From Wenyingzhuangia sp039768865 (lineage in GTDB: Bacteria; Bacteroidota; Bacteroidia; Flavobacteriales; Flavobacteriaceae), in NCBI RefSeq assembly GCF_039768865.1, contig NZ_JBDMZQ010000116.1: 42,582 nt of DNA, one strand, 5' to 3'. The notes under the pieces are model-generated. The model did not search any database and had not been told where the DNA came from. It saw only the letters and a program-made list of their open reading frames with translations. A program made the position numbers and the translations under genes. Below are positions 27,460 to 36,493 of the stretch, in pieces (position 1 is the stretch's first letter; each line of letters starts with the position of its first letter).

Positions 27460-30400
27460 TTATTGTTTAATCCATTTTGACCTGTAAACGTTGCCTGTTT
27501 CATCTGTCATTCTTATCATATATACTCCGCTTTGGAACGAAGAAACATTGAACTGATTGTCATTTATCATAGCTGATTTTATCATTCTACCAGATAGATC
27601 GTAAACTTTTACAGTATTCATCTTAGCTCCTGAAAAGTATAGAATTTTGTGAGTGGGGTTTGGGTATAACTTAATTTTATCTTGAAAAGCATTTACTTCA
27701 GAAAGGCTAAGGCTCGCCAAATAATCTTCTAAATTGCTAATGTTCATGACTTCATTCACCTCTGTCTTGGAAAGCACGTCATTAAACATATAAACCTCAT
27801 CCAGCATACCTGTAAAGTTTCGTACGATTTGAGTTGCTGAAAATGAACCAAAAATTAGTCTCCCTACGGCTTTTGATTTATCCGTTTCAAATTCGTAACC
27901 TTCAGCAATACTTCCTCTTTGCTCGCCATTCACATAAAATTTATGTTCCCTTTGTCCTTCTCTTTGGTCAATCACCAAGGCAACATGAAACCAATCCTCT
28001 TTTTCTTCTGTCTCCACATTAAATGAGATAGATTTTTTCTGATGAGATGATCTAAAACTTAAATCCGTTCCGTTTGAATACAGTAAAGTTCGTCCCGAAG
28101 TAGCTTGCAAAATATCTCCACGAGTGGTATAATCTGATACTTTCAACCAAAATGCTATGGTATAAGCAGTTTCAGCACTGTATTCGAAAACATTATTAGC
28201 AGAGGTGAAATAAGATCCTTGCGTATAACTAAAGACGCCCCCGTTACCATATTTCCCATCTGCATAAGTTACAGCAGACCCCATGGTAGCGTTATTTCCG
28301 TTACCACTTTTATCGTTACCATCCTCTTCTAGTGGCAAATAAAACAATAGTTTGTTTGTAAAAATACCCGCTTTATCGAGCACACTAATGGTAATACTCG
28401 TTTCAGCACTTTTACCATCTGTATCTGTTACTTTAGCTTTTAATTTATGGTTTCCTCCTTCTAAATCTGACAACGCAAGTGTTTCTGTTGAAGAGAAGTT
28501 ATAAGGTGCTGAGGTTTTTGTAGCGATAAGCTGTTCCTCAAGAAACAATTCGACCTTTTCAATTCCCTCATCATCAGTAACATTCAATTCAATGTTTAGT
28601 TCAGCATCTTGCTTTTCGAATATCGCACCATCGCTTGGTGTTGTAAAGGAAATTTCGGGAGCATAGTCAACAAATATATCTGCATTAAACTCCCATACTC
28701 CAGGAATCACATTAAATTTCAAAAAAGACGCGTCCTCGCTATTAAAAGAAATACCTTGAACACCATTCACAAATGTACCCTCTTTCCAAACAGTTACACC
28801 TCCAACGGTAACCTCAAAAATTTCTGTATTCGTTTTTGGTATACCTACAATAGCTGTTGTGTTCTCTGGTGAATCTAGCTTCAAATTAAAATTAGATTTT
28901 CCTGCATTTACCTCAACCAATATATCACCTTTAACAGAAGGAACAGTAGTTTTGAATGAAGTTAGATTAGCAAGAGTCGGGCAAACTTCATAGGCACTCC
29001 AAGCTACTTCGGTTGCCTTAATACCTGTAATATAACGTGACATGACATAGTTAGGCGCATTCCATGCGTGGTTGGGTGTCCCCAAACTACCTTTCGGATC
29101 CGTATCAAACCTTTCGTATAAGGTAGTCAAATCAGGTTTAATAATTTGGAAATTATAGACTTCCTTCATACGAGTCAAAGCTTTTTCGGGATGTCCCATT
29201 TTCATCAGAGCTTCCTCAGCTAACCATTCCATGTGTGGACTTGATTTTCTTACAGGAAATAAAACCTCATTTACCAAAGTATTATAGTGGTTTTCGTTTG
29301 CCAAACCACTTAAGACTGCTAAAGAACTTACACGCTCTTCTATTGGTTTGCCCGAAGTGTTATATCTATTTCCTCTCCAGTATTTATTCTCATAGGATTG
29401 CTCTATGCTTTGTATCCTACTATCGTACCAAGAAATATCGTCATTTTCACCTAGAACAATAGCCATTTTTTTTGCCGCTTTTAACGCCATATAATACCAG
29501 GTCGCCTGAGTTGCTGCTCCATCTTTATCACTCCCCCAATCAATCCAATTAACACCACCTGACTTTTCTGTAGGCATCCCATCCGACCCCATAATCCATA
29601 GCTCTAAATACTTCAATATCGCAGGATAAGCATTCGCCATTGTAGCCACATCTCCTGTATTGTAATAATACTGCCAGACCACGTGATCAATAAATTGGAG
29701 ACTTTGTGTTACGAATTCGGCACTTTTGGTTTGAAAACTTCCAAAACCCGGTGTTAAACCTTCGATAAGATCCCCTCTCCGATAATTAATAGTGTTGTCA
29801 ATAGCTTTCTTTAATAATTTTCTACCGGCTTCATCTAAAGTGTAGAAAATAGCACCTGTTTGATCTCCTACATCACCAATCCATAAAGCACGTTCCCTAT
29901 CTGGACAATCCATATATCCGTCTCTTGCACATATGTATAGCGTATTACGTGCCATCCACCATAAACGAGTTAAATCAGGATCACTACATTCAAAATTCCC
30001 TGTCATATCACCCACGCCTGTCCAACGATATTTTAATTCTTGTACGGTTACTCCAGCAGGAATTACATAATCTACAACATGACCATTAAACCAAGTGTAG
30101 CCTTCAAATTCTTGAACGCCACTTTTGGAAATATACCTAGATTCTAACAAATGAAGATTTTTGTTGTCTGTATTGATCACAATGGTTTTACCCGAAGTAG
30201 CATTTAGTTTTATGTAAGGTGTAATTTGTTTGTTGAATGGAAGCTTTGCTTTTACAGTTACATTAAACCCTGAATTATTAGTATAAGGAAGCTGTATCGA
30301 TGATCCATTAACTGTCATTGATGGATAATTTGTTAATCCTCTATCATTCCACTGAGGTATAGCTCGCGCTACCAAATTACCCCAAGGTTGACTATTGATA

Positions 30401-31044
30401 CCTCCTTTTTCTTCTGGTATACTCCAACTGCTATCATCATACCCTTCGGTGTACCAGGCATTATCTGTCCAATCCCCCAGTGCATTTCGAGCATCAAATT
30501 TCACATTATAAGGTGCTATTCGATTGTCCTCTCCACCACCTCCACTATTAGGATCATACCCAGGATGCAATTTCATTTTCCATGAAGAGTTTGTATTTAA
30601 GTCAGCACTCCAATCTGAAGAAACATATAAGCCCCCTTTACCACTGTCCAAATGCGACTTCCGTGTACGCCCCCAATACCAAGCTAAAATAGCAATTGTA
30701 TTTTCACCTTGTTTCAAGTAAGGTGCAAAGTCAATAGGGTCGAAATAAGTAGTATTCGGTGCAGCACCTCGTGCCAATCCTCCTTCAAATAATACCATCT
30801 CACCATTTATCCATAACCAATATTTACTATCCACAGCAATATGTACCATTGCCTCTGAAGGCACAGTAGCCACATTAATGGTCTTTCTAAACGCCATCCA
30901 CGTATTTGCAGGACCCTCTTCTTCTTGCCAAATCCATTGAGATTGAGCATTTACAGAAGTAATTGAAATTGTTAAAAGGATAAAGAGTGATACCAAAACT
31001 CTTCCTTTTCTAGATTTTAGATTTAATTCTTCCTTGATTCTCAT
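27460..31044 (-). CDS. GH78-type alpha-L-rhamnosidase with Ig-like, LamG-like and T9SS domains
   Basis: A 1194-residue secreted paralogue of the adjacent 790-residue protein. Seen: signal peptide (cleavage near SVNAQ), jelly roll (SQWIWQEEEGPANTW, AVDSKYWLWINGEM) and a GH78 barrel with DCPDRERALWIGDVGDQTG (Asp379, Glu384, Asp391) and TTLYERFD ... NHAWNA. An Ig-like domain follows (about 795-885, ISFTTPSDGAIF, KVELFLEEQLIA), then a LamG/concanavalin-like domain (about 890-1105, LLFYLPLEEDGNDKSGNGN, FAFWLK-type strands, GMLDEVYMFNDVLS) and a T9SS tail (LYPNPTHKILYF). The added domains point to polymer or cell-surface binding, so it may act on large fragments outside the cell. Confidence 0.9.
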   Translation of the reverse strand: MRIKEELNLKSRKGRVLVSLFILLTISITSVNAQSQWIWQEEEGPANTWMAFRKTINVATVPSEAMVHIAVDSKYWLWINGEMVLFEGGLARGAAPNTTYFDPIDFAPYLKQGENTIAILAWYWGRTRKSHLDSGKGGLYVSSDWSADLNTNSSWKMKLHPGYDPNSGGGGEDNRIAPYNVKFDARNALGDWTDNAWYTEGYDDSSWSIPEEKGGINSQPWGNLVARAIPQWNDRGLTNYPSMTVNGSSIQLPYTNNSGFNVTVKAKLPFNKQITPYIKLNATSGKTIVINTDNKNLHLLESRYISKSGVQEFEGYTWFNGHVVDYVIPAGVTVQELKYRWTGVGDMTGNFECSDPDLTRLWWMARNTLYICARDGYMDCPDRERALWIGDVGDQTGAIFYTLDEAGRKLLKKAIDNTINYRRGDLIEGLTPGFGSFQTKSAEFVTQSLQFIDHVVWQYYYNTGDVATMANAYPAILKYLELWIMGSDGMPTEKSGGVNWIDWGSDKDGAATQATWYYMALKAAKKMAIVLGENDDISWYDSRIQSIEQSYENKYWRGNRYNTSGKPIEERVSSLAVLSGLANENHYNTLVNEVLFPVRKSSPHMEWLAEEALMKMGHPEKALTRMKEVYNFQIIKPDLTTLYERFDTDPKGSLGTPNHAWNAPNYVMSRYITGIKATEVAWSAYEVCPTLANLTSFKTTVPSVKGDILVEVNAGKSNFNLKLDSPENTTAIVGIPKTNTEIFEVTVGGVTVWKEGTFVNGVQGISFNSEDASFLKFNVIPGVWEFNADIFVDYAPEISFTTPSDGAIFEKQDAELNIELNVTDDEGIEKVELFLEEQLIATKTSAPYNFSSTETLALSDLEGGNHKLKAKVTDTDGKSAETSITISVLDKAGIFTNKLLFYLPLEEDGNDKSGNGNNATMGSAVTYADGKYGNGGVFSYTQGSYFTSANNVFEYSAETAYTIAFWLKVSDYTTRGDILQATSGRTLLYSNGTDLSFRSSHQKKSISFNVETEEKEDWFHVALVIDQREGQREHKFYVNGEQRGSIAEGYEFETDKSKAVGRLIFGSFSATQIVRNFTGMLDEVYMFNDVLSKTEVNEVMNISNLEDYLASLSLSEVNAFQDKIKLYPNPTHKILYFSGAKMNTVKVYDLSGRMIKSAMINDNQFNVSSFQSGVYMIRMTDETGNVYRSKWIKQ

Positions 31045-31049
31045 GATGC

Positions 31050-34000
31050 TTACTTATTATTATAGATTTTAAATTCTTTAATTGAAGGTACTTGTTTGGC
31101 ATCTATGATAAACAGTCTACATTTTGTAGATTTAATGGCATCAAATTGATGGGTTTTATTTGTACCACATGAAGTTCCTTTTGCAATATCTTTCCACTTC
31201 CCATTTTCCCAATATTGTAATTTATATGACGAAATATCATTCTCATATTCATCAACAACAACTTGATTGTATGTTTGAGGTTTTACCCATTCCACTTCCA
31301 AATATTGATTTTTTGTTTTGGTAGCTAACCAACGTGTTTTGTGATCTCCATCATTTGCTCTAAACGCTTCAAAAACAGGTAATTTTTCAGTTTTGATAAA
31401 CATCGATGAGGCATTCATTCTTCCTAGTTTTGCCAAATTCTCTGGCTCTTGTAATGGTTCTGGAAATTGCGTTTTAAGCATTTCATCTACCTTAAAATTG
31501 TAAACTCCAGAAGTAATCTTATAAATTACATAATTACCAACAGCTTTGCTTTTTTCTGTTCCTACAAAAGTAATTCCTTCTGCATTTTCTGCTAAAACTC
31601 CTCTTTCCTGAATTCCGTTTTTACTTATTGCTGGCAAATATACTTTAGCTGTGGTGTTGACAGGAACTTCAATATGAAAGATCGCTCCTTTGCCTTCTTT
31701 CTTCCAATTGACAACCACATTTCCATACATAGATTCGTAAGCTGTATTTGCAAACGTTAAATCGCCAACCAAAGCTGGTTTAATCATTATGTTTTGCATT
31801 CCTAACTGTTTTGGATTTGGGCGAATCCCTCCAAAACCCTTAATAAAATAGCCTCCAATTCCTGTATAACAGGTGTGTATTTGACTATTCCCAATAGCAG
31901 ACCAACGTTCTGGCCACACGGTTTTTCCTTGTTCTAAAAAGTAACCATAACTAGGGTGATGCTTGTCTTTTAACAACTCATAAATTAAATCCATTCGCTC
32001 GCCAGATTCAGTAAAATAACGAGTATATAAGGCTTGTCCTGAACTTCCTGTATCGTAATACGGAAATTTATATAAGACATTATCCGCTAAACTTGCTTCT
32101 ACTTTTTCTCTCTCAGAGTCTGGTGTGACACCTGAAACTAGGGCAAAAGCTTGATCTACTTGATACCCTTTTAAATATTTACCAGTTTCTGGATTGTAAG
32201 ACTGTTTATGAGTAGCTTCTCGCTGAATTCTAAGTCTATCTTCATATGTTTTAGCATCCTCAGTTTTACCTAAAACTTCAGCAATATGCATCGCATTTTC
32301 TAACATAAAAGCATACAAACAATTGTTAAAATGAACTGCTTCTGGAGAGTTACTGCTTGTCCAGAAATTACCACGTGGCGTACACCAGTCCCCCAAACCA
32401 GGCATTTCTCTTTTTCCTTGTTCACCAATTATTAAACCACCAGTATTAGAATTGGAATGCTCATACAGCCAAGTCATCCATTTTTGCATGGATTGGTAAT
32501 TATCTTCTAGCACTTTTTTATCTCCTAACATCCTATAGGTTTCCCAGACCGTTAATGGATTGTTGGCTTTCCACATTAAAAACGGACGATCTTCTTCATT
32601 TAATACGGCTCTCGTTTGACCATCTGATAATTGTGCATCTCTAGTATATTGAAGATATTGATCCATATACGCCCCACTCTCAAAATTTGGCAAGGCATCA
32701 CCATACATAGCGGCTACGGTTACTTCTCCCCAACCTCGACGTTCTCGGTGCGGACAATCTACCAAAAAACCATCCATAGTATTGGCTAAATAGGTGTTCA
32801 AATTGATTTGATAGATCTGATTTAGTTGCTCACTTGAAGATTCAAAACTACTAATCTGCTTACGATTATTGGTAATTACATATCCTGTTGCATCTTCAAT
32901 TTTGGGCTCATATGTCAAACCATAAACTGTAATCCATCTACCACCTGCTACATTAAAACGATTTTGGAATTTACCCTCTCCAATCTTACCATAAATATAT
33001 TTGCTCTTCTGATTCCAACTTGAAGTGGTTTCTATCTGATCACTTATCTCAAACAAAATAGAGTCCCCTTCTGTTCCTTTGTACAAATCCATTTCAAAAA
33101 ACCCTGTGTAATTTTCTCCCATATCAATACGATAGGTGCCATCATGATTTTTATCCACAGCAACAGCTTTTATCTCTTTAAACTTTACTTGAGGTTCTAC
33201 CATTTGAGCACTTAATTTCGTTTTTATAGGACTATATAAAGCTCTAACCTCTCTATTCTTTCTGCTGTTCAAAGCAAAACTGATATTATTCCCTTCAGGG
33301 ATTTTAGTATTGAGTATTTTGTGATCGTATACACTTGCATTCCTCCAATTGCTGTCATCATATTCCGGAGTGTTCCAATCGTCCTCTCTTTTGCTATCAT
33401 CTATGGTTTCTCCACCGAAACGAAGAATATCCCAATCACCATAATATGATGTGTGGCTTTTTTTGGTTTTCCATGTTTGATCTGATTTTAGAGATATTTT
33501 ATTATCTCCTACCTGAATTTCTGCTTGTGCTTTGAAAACAAATGGAATATTCCTATACTCACTGATTCGTTTCCATCTTGCCCAACCTGCAGCATGCCAT
33601 ATCGCAATAACATTATCTCCTTTTTTTAATTTTTTAGAAATATCATAAGTCAAATAAGGAATCCTCTTTTTCATATAAGAAGACACTGGATTCAATACAT
33701 TTTCAGTAATTTTTTCTCCATTAACGTACAATTCATGATATCCAAAAGACCCAACAAAGACTGTTGCCGAAGTTGGATTTTCTTTCAGTATAAAGTTTTT
33801 TCTATACCAATTGTGATCTATTTTCTTTTGATCAGATTTCATTATCCAATCTCCTTTCCAATCGGACTGTTGAAGCATACCCGTAGAAAAATAGGCTTTT
33901 CTACTCCATTTTGAGACCCTACCCTCCTGATTCCAAATCCTAACTTTCCAAAAATACTGCTTGGCTGACAGTAGTGAAACCCCTGCATAAATGTTATTTA

Positions 34001-34298
34001 CCGACTGATTGGAGTGTACTTTTTCAGAATCCCAAACATCAGCTATATTTCTATTGATATTTTCTAGACTACTTGCAACAAGTACTTGATAGGCGATTTG
34101 CTTTTGACCTCTAACCATTAGATCGCCTAGTAGTTTCCAACTTAACCTTGGACTAGTATTGTCTATCCCCAGAGGATTTACAAGGTATTCACAACGCAAA
34201 TCTACTGGTGTGATATTTGTCTTTATTGCCGCATTACCATTAATGGCAACACACAAAGTAAATACCAAGTTAATAGTCAATAATAATCGATTTTTCAT
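31050..34298 (-). CDS. GH78 alpha-L-rhamnosidase with C-terminal F5/8 type C-like domain
   Basis: A 1082-residue GH78 protein. Seen: signal peptide (LCVAINGNAA), an FN3-like domain (DLRCEYLVNPLGIDNTSPRL, FWKVRIWNQEG), a CBM67-like jelly roll (FVGSFGYHELYVNGEKI), and the catalytic barrel with VDCPHRERRGWGEVTVAAM (Asp514, Glu519). The WPE motif is present (GKTVWPERWS). A C-terminal discoidin/CBM32-like domain spans about 950-1082 (FRANDGDHKTRWLAT, YKLQYWENGKWKDIA). The third acidic position of the cluster, seven residues after Glu519, is Val: the sequence reads WGEV instead of W-x-G-D. No T9SS tail, so it is probably periplasmic. It is separated from the next GH78 gene by 5 bp. Confidence 0.92.
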   Translation of the reverse strand: MKNRLLLTINLVFTLCVAINGNAAIKTNITPVDLRCEYLVNPLGIDNTSPRLSWKLLGDLMVRGQKQIAYQVLVASSLENINRNIADVWDSEKVHSNQSVNNIYAGVSLLSAKQYFWKVRIWNQEGRVSKWSRKAYFSTGMLQQSDWKGDWIMKSDQKKIDHNWYRKNFILKENPTSATVFVGSFGYHELYVNGEKITENVLNPVSSYMKKRIPYLTYDISKKLKKGDNVIAIWHAAGWARWKRISEYRNIPFVFKAQAEIQVGDNKISLKSDQTWKTKKSHTSYYGDWDILRFGGETIDDSKREDDWNTPEYDDSNWRNASVYDHKILNTKIPEGNNISFALNSRKNREVRALYSPIKTKLSAQMVEPQVKFKEIKAVAVDKNHDGTYRIDMGENYTGFFEMDLYKGTEGDSILFEISDQIETTSSWNQKSKYIYGKIGEGKFQNRFNVAGGRWITVYGLTYEPKIEDATGYVITNNRKQISSFESSSEQLNQIYQINLNTYLANTMDGFLVDCPHRERRGWGEVTVAAMYGDALPNFESGAYMDQYLQYTRDAQLSDGQTRAVLNEEDRPFLMWKANNPLTVWETYRMLGDKKVLEDNYQSMQKWMTWLYEHSNSNTGGLIIGEQGKREMPGLGDWCTPRGNFWTSSNSPEAVHFNNCLYAFMLENAMHIAEVLGKTEDAKTYEDRLRIQREATHKQSYNPETGKYLKGYQVDQAFALVSGVTPDSEREKVEASLADNVLYKFPYYDTGSSGQALYTRYFTESGERMDLIYELLKDKHHPSYGYFLEQGKTVWPERWSAIGNSQIHTCYTGIGGYFIKGFGGIRPNPKQLGMQNIMIKPALVGDLTFANTAYESMYGNVVVNWKKEGKGAIFHIEVPVNTTAKVYLPAISKNGIQERGVLAENAEGITFVGTEKSKAVGNYVIYKITSGVYNFKVDEMLKTQFPEPLQEPENLAKLGRMNASSMFIKTEKLPVFEAFRANDGDHKTRWLATKTKNQYLEVEWVKPQTYNQVVVDEYENDISSYKLQYWENGKWKDIAKGTSCGTNKTHQFDAIKSTKCRLFIIDAKQVPSIKEFKIYNNK

Positions 34299-34403
34299 TT
34301 TCTTTTAATTATTTGTCCTAATCTGCTTAAATGATCTAATCAAGAAATTGTGATGTAAATAAATTTTGAGGAGTTAAATCCCTATTTATCGTGCTTAAAA
34401 ACA

Positions 34404-36320
34404 TTAACCAACAGTAATGGATAAATTGATAGATTTGGCATCTTCTGGAAAGTATACTTCTAATGGTAAGGCTTCAACTCCTGGCACCATATTAAAAGTT
34501 CTTTTTCCTTCTATTTCTTTAGTTTTAATTGGAGCGTTTGCTTTAATAATTACCAACCCTTCTGGTTTTTGAATGGTGATTTCAAATTCACTAACAATGG
34601 TAACCTTTTCACTTGAAGGAGAAACTACAGGTAATACAAAAGCTGTTTTTTCAACAATATCTTGTTTTGTATTCACTTTAATTTCTGTTTGATTGGCAGA
34701 ACAGTTATAAGCAATATCAAATGCAGAAGCAGTTCCTATCACTTCATCTCTATCTACGTTTTTTAATTTTACATCCGCCAACAGTTCGATGGTTCCGTTT
34801 TCATCTTTAGCATTAACTTTTGCTGGTAAATCGTATAAGTTTGTATACCAAATATCATTCTTGAAAACTTCTACCCTTGGAGTTAAACAAATATCTTTTC
34901 CTGGTTGTGGTTGTTGATTGTTCTTTTCTACCAAAGAATACTCTGCCATACTTGCCGAACATAAAAGACCTACTTTATTATGATACAAAAGACCTAGTGC
35001 TCCACCTGAAGCTTGACGAAAATCATATTTATAATGGTATTCTGCATCATAAGCGCTTACGGTTCCACGCCAATCTCCCCTTGAAAAAAGAAACACCTCT
35101 AAATCTTTAAAGTGTTTGACTCCATCTGCTGTCGTTCTAGGCAAACTATTATTTGTGTTTGTTTTAGGTAAATGCTCCCAATGATCTAATAAAGCCGCTA
35201 AAGGTTTTGCATGGGCAAATGTATGGTGTACACACGGAGGTATTCCTGCCTCAATAAAGCCTGGTCCACCATGAAGCAATCCATCAGCTGTACAGCGTTT
35301 CAATAATTCTGTGTTTTTTACAGCCGCCGTTCCAAATGCAGGATTAATATCCGACATCATAGCAAATGCAGGCTGACTACCATCACAGGTTCTACTTCCC
35401 CAATACGTCCACTTGTACATTCTATTTCCCCAACTGTTGTCCCAACCTCCATCAGGCAACATAAATTCCAAGTGACTATTTAACGATTTTGTTAATAACC
35501 CTAAGAGCTCTTCATCTTGTTCTTTCAGAGCATACATCACCAGACCATTTAAAGTTTCTTCAACATTATAGCCCAAATCTACTCCATGTAAACCCTTTTC
35601 GCTTAGTTTGCTAGAACTCTTTTTACATTCTCCAAACAGTAAGCCTTCATGCTCTGTAAAGTATGCTTTTACTTCAGACGCCAATTTTTTACTCTTGACC
35701 TTAAAATCACTTCTATCTAAAATATCACCTATCAAGTTTAAACCATAAACTGCAGTACCTGGATAATTTATATTGGTAAAATCAATGGTAAATGTGTCAT
35801 AAAGGTACTGACCCGCTTTTTCAAGACGATTGGTCCATGACTTACGAGTATTCTCATCAAGGACATGTCCATGATAATGCAACGCTTCGGCCAAAGCTAT
35901 GGCCCCAAAAACGGTTATTCCTTTCCAAGATTTAGGGTTCTTTATAACTGTCCAAGCACCACTTTCTTGAGATACATTATTTTCTGCCCAAAGCATTACT
36001 AGTTTTGCACCCTCTACATATTTTTGATCCCCTGTAGTATCTGCCATATATAAAAAGGGGTAGACTGCATCCATACAACGTCCATGAATATGAGAACAAG
36101 AAGGACAGCCTAAAGCACCATGAACATTTAAATCAGACGGATTGTTGATTTGCACTTTTAACATTCCATCGCTCCAATCTTTTAACAAACCTGAAATTAG
36201 ATTTTTAAATTCTAATGAATGTTCTGGGTGATCGGAGCAAGCACTTAATATTCCCGACATTGGTAAGGACACACCAACACCAGCTAAAACTGAAAGTTCT
36301 AAAAAGTTACGTCTTTTCAT
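34404..36320 (-). CDS. Unrecognised alpha/alpha-barrel-like lipoprotein, possible lyase or uronidase
   Basis: A 638-residue protein I cannot assign to a named family with confidence. Seen: a Tat-like start (MKRRNFLE), lipobox LSAC (Cys28), a Cys/His-rich segment HGALGCPSCSHIHGRCMDA near residue 70, then a helical region of about 330 residues with repeated aromatic/Gly motifs (FLYMADTTGD, GGWDNSWGNRMYKWTYWGS, CVHHTFAHAKPLA). A C-terminal beta-rich half runs to VEVYFPEDAKSINLSITVG-like strands. This helical-then-beta arrangement is that of heparinase-like lyases and some uronidases. Candidate active-site residues are the His-rich stretch CVHHTFAH and the Tyr/Trp cluster before it. First gene of a unit and preceded by a perfect tandem operator, which suggests an important role in the pathway. 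Confidence 0.75.
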   Translation of the reverse strand: MKRRNFLELSVLAGVGVSLPMSGILSACSDHPEHSLEFKNLISGLLKDWSDGMLKVQINNPSDLNVHGALGCPSCSHIHGRCMDAVYPFLYMADTTGDQKYVEGAKLVMLWAENNVSQESGAWTVIKNPKSWKGITVFGAIALAEALHYHGHVLDENTRKSWTNRLEKAGQYLYDTFTIDFTNINYPGTAVYGLNLIGDILDRSDFKVKSKKLASEVKAYFTEHEGLLFGECKKSSSKLSEKGLHGVDLGYNVEETLNGLVMYALKEQDEELLGLLTKSLNSHLEFMLPDGGWDNSWGNRMYKWTYWGSRTCDGSQPAFAMMSDINPAFGTAAVKNTELLKRCTADGLLHGGPGFIEAGIPPCVHHTFAHAKPLAALLDHWEHLPKTNTNNSLPRTTADGVKHFKDLEVFLFSRGDWRGTVSAYDAEYHYKYDFRQASGGALGLLYHNKVGLLCSASMAEYSLVEKNNQQPQPGKDICLTPRVEVFKNDIWYTNLYDLPAKVNAKDENGTIELLADVKLKNVDRDEVIGTASAFDIAYNCSANQTEIKVNTKQDIVEKTAFVLPVVSPSSEKVTIVSEFEITIQKPEGLVIIKANAPIKTKEIEGKRTFNMVPGVEALPLEVYFPEDAKSINLSITVG

Positions 36321-36341
36321 TTTGATTTTGTTTTAAGATGA

Positions 36342-36386
36342 CAAATTAAGAATACACTCTTTTGCATCTATCCTGTTACATCCTGT
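36342..36386 (-). promoter_or_regulatory. Promoter with perfect tandem operator, upstream of the 638-residue lipoprotein
   Basis: Read on the minus strand: ACAGGAT-GTA-ACAGGAT (36386-36370), two identical heptamers 10 bp apart. A 20-base spacer is followed by TTAATTTG (36349-36342), one mismatch from TAnnTTTG, 22 bp before the ATG at 36320. This and the 11499-11515 site are the two best copies in the window. The remaining 107 bp, to the end of the upstream lyase gene, shows only weak AT-rich dyads. Confidence 0.7.
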
Positions 36387-36493
36387 TTCGTCTCGAAAAA
36401 ACAGAAACAAACTTTTTGTTCTTCTCAGTCTAACATAACCGTTACTCTTAACACAATCAACACGCAATCAAATCATCTAAATGATCCCAATTT

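Noticed and set aside
32037..32055. TCCTG repeats inside the GH78 gene resembling the operator
   Set aside because: The two TCCTG cores are 9 and not 10 bp apart, the flanks do not match, and the site lies deep in coding sequence with no promoter.
34313..34325. TTGTCCTAATC upstream of the 1082-residue GH78 gene, similar to half an operator
   Set aside because: It matches only part of one heptamer, has no partner 10 bp away and no -7 box at the proper distance, so I did not count this gap as a promoter.
36405..36425. AT-rich dyad (AACAAA ... TTTGTT) before the 638-residue gene, possible terminator of the lyase unit
   Set aside because: The stem is short and almost without G/C, so stability would be poor. 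Not supported as a terminator.
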